Source: Methanomicrobia archaeon (lineage in GTDB: Archaea > Halobacteriota > Syntropharchaeia > Alkanophagales > Methanospirareceae). Taken from it: a DNA stretch of 12,374 nt. Location of the stretch: positions 1 to 12,374 of the forward strand of contig JAFGKP010000090.1 of the NCBI GenBank assembly GCA_016928455.1. Direction: 5' to 3'. The first letter of the stretch is position 1. Every line of letters begins with the position of its first letter. Under the pieces are notes generated by a model. The model was not told where the DNA came from and searched no databases. It was given only the letters and a program-made list of their open reading frames with translations. The position numbers were made by a program, and so were the translations under genes. Below are positions 1 to 5,663 of the stretch, in pieces.

Positions 1-1134
1 CTCAAATACCGTGATGTGAAGAGCATGAGCCCGTGGAAGGGCTGGAAATCGCACGAATGGCTCGATTATCCGATCACGCCCGTGATCACCTGTCGCGGGT
101 GCGTGCACAACTGCACCTTCTGCGGTGGCTCGCGGAACGCTTTGGCGCTCTACTGCAACCGAAAACGGCCTGCGTTTCGGGATCCACATCTGATCGCGCA
201 GGACATCACAAAGATCGCGAGATTCACACGTGCGCCGATCTTCGTCATCGGGGACCTCCTCCAGCCGGGCACCGATTATGCATACACCATTCTTGAGGAG
301 CTCGAGCGGAGGAAACTCACGAACCACCTCGTCTTCGAGCTCTTCACGCCGGCGCCCCGGGAGTTCTTTGACCGTGTGGCTGCGTCGGTCGAGCATTTCA
401 ATTTTGAGATCTCGCCTGACAGCCACGACGCGCGGATCCGCGCGGCTGAGGGCAAGCACTACACGAACGAGCAGATCGAGCAGAATCTTAGCTGGGCGCT
501 GGACGCGGGCTGCAACAAATTCGACCTCTTCTTCATGATCGGGCTCCCGCAGCAGACCTGCACGTCCGCCATGGAGACGGTGGAGTGGTGCGGCCAGCTC
601 ATGGGGACGTTTGGCACGCGCGTGGTCCCGTTTATACTGCCCTATTCACCCTTTATTGACCCTGGCTGTATCGCCTACGAGCAGTCCGAGCAGTTGGGTT
701 ACAAAATCCTCCTCACGACCTTCGAGGAGTATCGAACCGCGCTGCTCGCACCGAGCTGGAAGTACGCGCTCAACTACGAGACGAACTGGATGACGCGTGA
801 CGAGATCGTGGCATGCGCATATCGAGCCGGGCTGCGATTGAACGAGTTGAAGCACGCGTGTGGCCTGATCGCCGATGAGGCGTTTACCGAGACAAAGGAG
901 CGCATACACCGTGCTATTGAGCTCACCGCAACGGTAGACGAGCTCATGGCGCTCGATAACCACTCGCTGCGTCAAGAGCGGTTACGAGCTTTGAAGCCGG
1001 AGTTCGATGCGCTCTTTGAGTCCGTGACCCACGAGAAGGTGCAGCTGGACTGGCCGGCGTCGAAGCGTAGTTTACGCCTTTTACCGCTTCTGGCCGCGGC
1101 GATCCGTGATTCACTGCCGATACGTAAAAGGTGA
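1..1134 (+). CDS. Radical SAM protein, Ta0216-like B12-binding family (5' partial)
   Basis: The reading frame is open to the first base, so the gene almost certainly begins upstream; the GTG at 16 is only the first possible start inside the window. Residues below are counted from that GTG. A radical SAM [4Fe-4S] motif C-x3-C-x2-C is formed by C29, C33 and C36 (CVHNCTFC), with a further Cys at 26. It is followed by a TIM-barrel-like stretch containing FVIGDLLQPG and FFMIGLPQQT. Such enzymes cleave S-adenosylmethionine to start radical chemistry. The pattern resembles the archaeal/bacterial B12-binding plus radical SAM family typified by Ta0216 (TIGR04190), whose cobalamin-binding domain would lie N-terminal, outside the window. 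The substrate is unknown. The gene ends with TGA at 1132-1134 and converges on tatC1, so no operon link to the Tat genes is visible. The radical SAM call is firm; the subfamily comes from memory of its look. Confidence 0.85.
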   Translation, partial: LKYRDVKSMSPWKGWKSHEWLDYPITPVITCRGCVHNCTFCGGSRNALALYCNRKRPAFRDPHLIAQDITKIARFTRAPIFVIGDLLQPGTDYAYTILEELERRKLTNHLVFELFTPAPREFFDRVAASVEHFNFEISPDSHDARIRAAEGKHYTNEQIEQNLSWALDAGCNKFDLFFMIGLPQQTCTSAMETVEWCGQLMGTFGTRVVPFILPYSPFIDPGCIAYEQSEQLGYKILLTTFEEYRTALLAPSWKYALNYETNWMTRDEIVACAYRAGLRLNELKHACGLIADEAFTETKERIHRAIELTATVDELMALDNHSLRQERLRALKPEFDALFESVTHEKVQLDWPASKRSLRLLPLLAAAIRDSLPIRKR

Positions 1135-1149
1135 ACCAAAGGATTGGTT
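1134..1149 (+). terminator. Small hairpin at the end of the radical SAM gene
   Basis: AACCAA at 1134-1139 and TTGGTT at 1144-1149 form a perfect 6-bp stem with an AGGA loop, starting on the last base of the TGA stop codon. It lies between two convergent genes (radical SAM and tatC1) only about 70 bp apart. There is no clear T-tract after it, so termination is a weak inference. Confidence 0.3.
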
Positions 1150-1203
1150 ACCATTTCACACGAGCAGTATGTTCTGAGCGCTGGAGCCGCACATGATAAA
1201 TAC

Positions 1204-1953
1204 CTAAGCGGCTTGCGGTGACGCTGTCACGACATGTTTCCGGCTGAGGAAACTCGCGACCTGGATCCCGACCTCATAAAAGATGACCAGTGGGAACCCA
1301 ACGATGAGCTGACTCAAGACGTCCGGCGGCGTAAAAATCGCCGCGAGCACGAACATAACCACGATAACGTACCGTCGGTACTCCTTCAGTGTCTCGATCT
1401 GGACGAGCCCTGCCTTCACGGCAAAGACGATAACGATGGGGACTTCGAAGGAAATACCGAGGATAAACGTGAGCAGGATGACGAAAGAAATAAACTCGTA
1501 GATGGAGTAGGTAGCGGCTACGCCCGAGGCTGCGGACATCAGATAGAGATATTTGAGCAAGAGCGGTAACATGAGGAAGTAGGAATAGCAGATGCCGAGG
1601 AGGAAGAGCGAGACGGCTGAGGTCACCAGAATGATCAGCTGTGACTTTTTCACTGGGCTTTTGAGCCCAAACCGTACCTTCAAGGACTGATATATGTAGT
1701 GCCAGATGAGCGGAATCGCAAGCACAAGCCCCACGATGAACGCGATCTTCAACTTCAGCATGATCACCTCCACCGGCGAGATGTAAATGAGCTTCGCACC
1801 TTCAGGGAGCAGATCTTCCTTCATCCGGAGAAGCACGGGATCCAGTAAGTAATAGGCAACGATAAACCCAGCGAAGATGACTGCGAAGATGGGTATGAGC
1901 TTCTTCTTGAGCGATTCCGTAATATAGCCCAATTCCTCGTAGATGCTCGCCAT
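1204..1953 (-). CDS. tatC: Sec-independent translocase TatC, divergent paralog (TatC1)
   Basis: Multispanning core subunit of the twin-arginine translocase. The protein is 249 aa from the ATG at 1953, with about six hydrophobic segments, a normal TatC length. The C-terminal half carries textbook TatC signatures: FEVP (E170, P172), YRRYVIV, and TPPDVLSQ (D211, Q215). With this start these fall on the same numbers as in E. coli TatC. The N-terminal half is degenerate: the usual ELR at the start of TM1 is SLK, and the first cytoplasmic loop lacks the FxFIxPGLYxxE motif that contacts the twin arginines in known TatC proteins. A GTG at 1971 would add six residues (MQRRKK). An AGGA abuts that GTG directly, so neither start has ideal spacing; I prefer the ATG. 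The gene is divergent from tatC2 and convergent with the radical SAM gene. TatC identity is certain; a specialised role is inference. Confidence 0.93.
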   Translation of the reverse strand: MASIYEELGYITESLKKKLIPIFAVIFAGFIVAYYLLDPVLLRMKEDLLPEGAKLIYISPVEVIMLKLKIAFIVGLVLAIPLIWHYIYQSLKVRFGLKSPVKKSQLIILVTSAVSLFLLGICYSYFLMLPLLLKYLYLMSAASGVAATYSIYEFISFVILLTFILGISFEVPIVIVFAVKAGLVQIETLKEYRRYVIVVMFVLAAIFTPPDVLSQLIVGFPLVIFYEVGIQVASFLSRKHVVTASPQAA

Positions 1954-2069
1954 CTTCTTTCTTCTTTGCACTCCTAATATCTAAGGGATATACCATACCG
2001 GCGATAAAAGCTTACGGTGACGCTAGAGCTCGAGCCTGAGCGGCTTGCCCTAGACGAGTTGAGGCGAGA
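1954..2069. promoter_or_regulatory. Divergent promoter region between the two tatC genes
   Basis: This short region must hold promoters for both tatC genes. The clearest element is ATAAAAGCTT at 2004-2013. Read on the minus strand it is AAGCTTTTAT, about 50 bases before the tatC1 ATG, and the identical 10-mer lies before the formate dehydrogenase gene on the same strand. Read on the plus strand, ATAAAAG could also serve tatC2, since transcription would begin about 30 bases before its GTG at 2070. A GAGG at 2061-2064 sits 5 bases before that GTG and favours it as the tatC2 start. An AGGAG on the minus strand (1975-1971) precedes tatC1. The assignments are by eye. Confidence 0.5.
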
Positions 2070-2864
2070 GTGGATGCGGAAATGAAGGAGCGGATACGGC
2101 GACCTGTTCCGAGAACGACAGAGGATGTCCAGAATCTCGAGGGGCCGATAGGAGACGAAGAGTTGCCGATACTCGAGCACCTCATTGAGCTTCGAGAACG
2201 GTTTGTCCATATTATTATTCCGTTCGGTATCGCGACGGTACTCATGTTCCCCTTCTCGAACCTTGTCCTCAGATTACTTCTGTTCCATAACCTCTTCCCG
2301 GAAGAGATGTCGCTCTTCGTCTACAGCCCGATCGAATGGATGAGCGTGCGGCTCTTGCTCTCATTCCTCTTCGCGCTCTCCGTGACGATACCGCTCATCA
2401 TCTTCGAGACGTTCGCGTTCATCAGGCCCGGGCTGTACCCGTCTGAGCGCAAATTCTTTCTGCTCGTCGTCATTCCCTCCGTCTGCTGCTATGCGCTCGG
2501 CGCGGCGTTCGCCTATCTCTTCGTGCTCCCCTGGATCATCAGCTACCTCATCTCGTACTCCGGCGACGTCGCTGCCGTGGCACTCTCGACCAAGCGGATC
2601 TTCTCGCTTATCCTGTACACCGGCGTGGGCTTCGGCATGATCTTTCAGATACCGTTTGTCATGATCCTTGCTGTCAAATTGCGGTTAGTGACCCATGAAT
2701 GGTTGCGAGACAAGCGGTTCATCTTTTACGGGCTCATGGTCGGTATCATGTTCTTCATCGTGGCCGACCCGACAGGCGTTTCGATGATCATGGCGGTCGT
2801 CGCCATTGCGCTTTTTGAGCTTGGCTTGCTCTTCACCCGCCTTATCGGCCGAAGACACCAGTAA
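2070..2864 (+). CDS. tatC: Sec-independent translocase TatC, second paralog (TatC2)
   Basis: A 264 aa TatC with six hydrophobic segments and a charged N-terminal extension of about 30 residues before the conserved ILEHLIELRERF. The N-terminal half retains the twin-arginine binding signature: E40 and R42 in ELR (E. coli E15/R17 equivalents), and FAFIRPGLYPSE with F117 and E126 (E. coli F94/E103 equivalents). The C-terminal half is altered: FEVP is FQIP (Q193), and the TPPDVxSQ motif reads ADPTGVSM, so the usual Asp and Gln are lost. This is the mirror image of the loss in the divergent tatC1. The GTG start at 2070 has GAGG five bases upstream; an in-frame ATG at 2082 is an alternative. It is followed 120 bp later by tatA, which has its own TATA box. 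TatC identity is secure. Confidence 0.93.
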   Translation: MDAEMKERIRRPVPRTTEDVQNLEGPIGDEELPILEHLIELRERFVHIIIPFGIATVLMFPFSNLVLRLLLFHNLFPEEMSLFVYSPIEWMSVRLLLSFLFALSVTIPLIIFETFAFIRPGLYPSERKFFLLVVIPSVCCYALGAAFAYLFVLPWIISYLISYSGDVAAVALSTKRIFSLILYTGVGFGMIFQIPFVMILAVKLRLVTHEWLRDKRFIFYGLMVGIMFFIVADPTGVSMIMAVVAIALFELGLLFTRLIGRRHQ

Positions 2865-2938
2865 TTCGCCATACCGCCTAGAGCGATGAGTACCAAGAGA
2901 GCGCGCACGAGCGCATGCTATTCGCTCGTTCGGTACTA

Positions 2939-2947
2939 TTTATATAT
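2939..2947 (+). promoter_or_regulatory. TATA box of tatA
   Basis: TTTATATAT is a close match to an archaeal TATA box. A start of transcription about 25 bases downstream (near 2970) would give a leader of roughly 15 bases carrying the GAGG ribosome binding site before the tatA ATG at 2985. It indicates that tatA can be transcribed independently of tatC2. Confidence 0.65.
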
Positions 2948-2984
2948 GCTCACGTCATCAGTAAAGATGAGGAAGAGGTAAGAA

Positions 2985-3347
2985 ATGACGGTCGGAATGA
3001 TGTTCTTCGGGATGCCTGGTGGTGGCGAACTACTGGTGATTGGCATTTTAGTGATCGTCCTGCTCTTCGGAGCCGCGAAGGTGCCGCAGCTTGCTCGGTC
3101 CTTTGGCCAGGCAATGGGCGAGTTCAAGAAGGCGAAACGTGAATCTGAGCTGAATTTGAAGCAATTTGAGGATTCTGTGGTCGGAGAAGAGACTGAGCAG
3201 GTAAAGATCGCGGCGAAACAAGGGACGAAGAGCGGGGAGGTCAATATACGCGAAGTCGCCAAATACATGGGCATCAGTACCGAGGGAAAGAGCGACGAGC
3301 AGTTGAAAGCGGAAGTTCAGGCAAAGATGAACGCGTCCGCCCAGTAA
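2985..3347 (+). CDS. tatA: Twin-arginine translocase pore subunit TatA
   Basis: A 120 aa single-span protein that would polymerise to form the Tat transport path. Order of parts: a short extracytoplasmic start ending in GMPGGG; E15 at the membrane entry (the place of the polar residue in TatA/TatB); a hydrophobic helix at about residues 16-28; the FG hinge (F28-G29); then the amphipathic helix KVPQLARSFGQAMGEFKKA and a charged tail. The tail contains YMGISTEGKSDEQL, which resembles the LGIDTEGK-type end common in archaeal TatA proteins. The ATG at 2985 has GAGGT six to seven bases upstream. No TatB is present, so this is probably a dual-function TatA as in minimal TatAC systems. Two TatC genes lie just upstream. 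Confidence 0.95.
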   Translation: MTVGMMFFGMPGGGELLVIGILVIVLLFGAAKVPQLARSFGQAMGEFKKAKRESELNLKQFEDSVVGEETEQVKIAAKQGTKSGEVNIREVAKYMGISTEGKSDEQLKAEVQAKMNASAQ

Positions 3348-4014
3348 GTTAGCCAGGTATTTGAGCGGTCGTTTTTCCGTGACTGAGATCGTAACGAGGA
3401 AAACGAAGCCCCACCAAGACTACTGCCTGATCAGTACACCGTATTGTGCCGTAGTATTCAGTTCACTAATCCGCCTGACGGTCGTTAGCGCTCGTGAGAT
3501 GTCACGTGGAGCGCCATAATTACCTACCTGTTGCAGCTCAGTTTGGCGGTTTTATCTCGAGCGGTCAGAGACACCATGAAGTCTCGCACAAATGAGGTGA
3601 AATGGTCTCGTATCCTCGTACTACCCCTATTCATCTTCGACCTCTTTTTTGAAGAGCAGGAAAAAGACACTTCGCCTGTTTGGAGCTACGATTGCTGGAT
3701 TGAGGAAGGTGCGTTTGACGCCTTCGTGTTGGGAAATTCGGATCAGCGAGAGCTTCTAAACTTAACGTAAGATCGCTGCTTTATTCTGTGAGTAGTCCGC
3801 CGCAACCCTGCCGGGAGCTAGGATCATCACGGTGTGCTTCCCTGGTCACGTTATCTCATACTAAATAAACCCGGGGAGATCATACTGCTCGCTCAACGTG
3901 CCGAACATCAACCGTTATTCGCAGAGTGGCACCTGCTCTGTTCGAGTCTCCGCTGAAGCTGGGTAAAAACGAAAAAGTATACTCAGGCAAAAAGAGTGAA
4001 AAAATAAAGAGAGG
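3348..4014. other. Long intergenic stretch without a convincing gene
   Basis: About 670 bp lies between tatA and the terminator of the minus-strand formate dehydrogenase operon. The first part holds CGTTTTTCC (3370-3378), which can pair with GGAAAACG (3398-3405), leaving one bulged T; with its T5 run this could end the tatA transcript. A TTG-started frame (3531-3770, 79 codons, plus) and a minus-strand frame (3880-4068) are open, but neither has a ribosome binding site, a good promoter or a recognisable family. The longer one contains a hydrophobic patch (ILVLPLFIFDLFF). I see no tRNA, repeat array or mobile element. Confidence 0.4.
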
Positions 4015-4036
4015 GGGTGTGGTTATCCCACAACCC
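3991..4036 (-). terminator. Terminator of the formate dehydrogenase operon
   Basis: On the minus strand, GGGTTGTGG (4036-4028) pairs with CCACACCC (4022-4015), with one bulged base and a GATAA loop. This is followed downstream by a pyrimidine and T-rich run (CTCTCTTTATTTTTTC, roughly 4012-3997). It lies about 33 bases after the stop codon of the membrane anchor gene, the right place to end the three-gene transcript. Confidence 0.65.
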
Positions 4037-4068
4037 GTTTTTCGGTTTCGGTTCGTTCGTACCTGCAC

Positions 4069-5061
4069 TTACAGCCCGATCGAGCTATAAAATGCATCGA
4101 TGTTCGGGAGGACATGCCCCATCGGCACGTTCGTGCCAAATATGACATACCGACCCATCAGCTCGCCAATGAGCACGACGATGAAGAGCACCACGACGAT
4201 CATTGCTGCCATTGCCATATTCTTCTTCTTCAGTGGTACTGCCAGCACGATGGTCAGAATGAGTGCGAGCCCCACCCCGAGTGCCCAGCGTGCCATAGTC
4301 ATCGTGGCGTATTCGCCTGTTTGCATGAGATCAAGCGTCTCGTGTCGTGCGACCAGAGCGTACTCTGTCTCGGCAGCCCCCAACAACCCGGGTTGCATGA
4401 TGAGCGCAGCGATGAGCACGATGAGCATCACCAGCGCGACCACCATCGTAATCCAGAGCATACGTGACAGGGACTCTTCGTTCGTTTTCTTCACCAGGTA
4501 CTTCACTGAGAGTACTGCTGCGACCGCAGTAAATCCGCCAAGGAGCGCGGTAACGTAGAAGAACATCGGTGTTGTGATTATGTTCAACGAAGGTAACTGG
4601 TACATCATGTACGCTGCGGCGCTGACGTAGAGGAAGCCCAGGCCGACGATAGCTGCGAGTACTCCGAGCGGTTTTCTGAGCTTAACGAATTTGCCGACTA
4701 TCGCTGGAAAGATCGGGAACCACTTGAGACTACCGTAGTCGGGGTGCAAGACCCACAGGATCGTGTAGATCACCGCCAGGATGACAAATATGGTCAACGC
4801 CAGCACCTCGTTACTCAACATCGAGGTGCCGACGTTCTTGGTCATGGTCATCATCGCTTGTATCGGTCGTGCCTCGTGCGAGAGGATGCCGATCAGACCA
4901 ATAACCGCGACCGGGACACTCACCCATGCCCCGGTCTCGAAGAACTTCGCCTGGTCATTGTCCTTGGCGAGAAAGTCCGCGACTACCATTGCGATCAACG
5001 CGCCGACTGATAACTGACTGAAGACCGTAAAGATCATATACGAGATAGCTGCACTACTCAT
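4069..5061 (-). CDS. DmsC-type membrane anchor subunit of the formate dehydrogenase complex
   Basis: A 330 aa polytopic protein with eight apparent transmembrane helices (near residues 5-29, 45-61, 86-104, 132-155, 163-186, 199-222, 252-275, 281-305). It resembles DmsC, the anchor of DMSO reductase, more than the cytochrome b anchor of E. coli FDH-N. H62 in SHEARP corresponds to the DmsC H-L-G-x-P loop, and SMLSNE with E85 matches the conserved LSxE. Both positions are tied to menaquinol binding in E. coli DmsC. GELMGRYVIFG near residues 302-312 is the family's C-terminal GExxGR motif. Such anchors carry no heme and pass electrons between the Fe-S subunit and a lipid carrier. It starts 18 bases after the Fe-S subunit gene, with GGAGGG upstream of ATG 5061, so it is in the same operon. 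The carrier (menaquinone or methanophenazine) is unknown. An NrfD/PsrC relationship is the alternative. Confidence 0.85.
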   Translation of the reverse strand: MSSAAISYMIFTVFSQLSVGALIAMVVADFLAKDNDQAKFFETGAWVSVPVAVIGLIGILSHEARPIQAMMTMTKNVGTSMLSNEVLALTIFVILAVIYTILWVLHPDYGSLKWFPIFPAIVGKFVKLRKPLGVLAAIVGLGFLYVSAAAYMMYQLPSLNIITTPMFFYVTALLGGFTAVAAVLSVKYLVKKTNEESLSRMLWITMVVALVMLIVLIAALIMQPGLLGAAETEYALVARHETLDLMQTGEYATMTMARWALGVGLALILTIVLAVPLKKKNMAMAAMIVVVLFIVVLIGELMGRYVIFGTNVPMGHVLPNIDAFYSSIGL

Positions 5062-5079
5062 TTGTTCGCTTCCCTCCCC

Positions 5080-5652
5080 CTAGAGTACACCGGGACGCTC
5101 TTGATAGGCCATCGTGTTGTGTGATTTGGCTTCTGTGTACTGAGGCATGATCTCCGTGATATCGCCACCCAGCCGTGCTTTGGTCGAGCAGAAGAGCCCA
5201 CAACGCGCTTTCGCTTGCAGATCGCCCGCTCGTGGCACGAAGGGTACCACGCACATGGTGCACTTGTCCATGATCCCTTCCCATTCCTTAAGATCGCCCT
5301 CGAGGCCGTGCGGATACTGAGGCGCGCCGAACGGGCATGCCCAGCCGCAGTAGCCACAGCCGATGCACTTGTGCTTGTCGACCGTAACGACGACGGCGTC
5401 TTTGCCCTGCCAATCCTTCACGGTGCGCTGCTCGATCGCCTTCACCGGGCAGGCCGCCACACAGGGTGGGTTCGTGCAGTGCATGCAGGAAACAGGTATG
5501 TTCTTCTCGCCTGGCTTCCCCTCATTGATGGTCACGATCTGCACGCGTGCGGTCCCATGGGGTACCTTGTTCTGATCCTTACAGATCGCGAAGCACGCGC
5601 CGCAGTTGATGCACTTCTCGATTACGTTCAGGAACTTATAGTAGGTTGCCAT
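5080..5652 (-). CDS. Four-[4Fe-4S] ferredoxin-like electron transfer subunit (DmsB/FdnH/NrfC type)
   Basis: This 190 aa protein relays electrons between the molybdopterin subunit and the membrane anchor. All sixteen cluster cysteines are present: C14/C17/C20/C24, C56/C59/C64/C68, C96/C99/C102/C106 and C131/C134/C151/C155, the last pair after the 16-residue insert typical of this family. It has no signal peptide and no C-terminal membrane helix. Like DmsB it would be carried out with the Tat-signalled catalytic subunit and held by the separate anchor; FdnH of E. coli, in contrast, is longer and has its own membrane helix. Translation is probably coupled to the upstream gene: its AGGAGGAG ribosome site (5665-5658) overlaps the fdhA stop codon. 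Archaeal cytoplasmic FdhB is a different, F420-linked protein, so that symbol is not used. Confidence 0.93.
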   Translation of the reverse strand: MATYYKFLNVIEKCINCGACFAICKDQNKVPHGTARVQIVTINEGKPGEKNIPVSCMHCTNPPCVAACPVKAIEQRTVKDWQGKDAVVVTVDKHKCIGCGYCGWACPFGAPQYPHGLEGDLKEWEGIMDKCTMCVVPFVPRAGDLQAKARCGLFCSTKARLGGDITEIMPQYTEAKSHNTMAYQERPGVL

Positions 5653-5663
5653 TTTTTCTCCTC

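Noticed and set aside
3531..3770. 79-codon TTG-started frame as a real gene
   Set aside because: No ribosome site, no convincing promoter, rare start codon and no recognised family; kept only as a note in the intergenic entry.
3930..3960. tRNA-like GTTCGAGTC segment
   Set aside because: The flanking bases do not form a T-stem and no acceptor, D or anticodon arms can be drawn around it.
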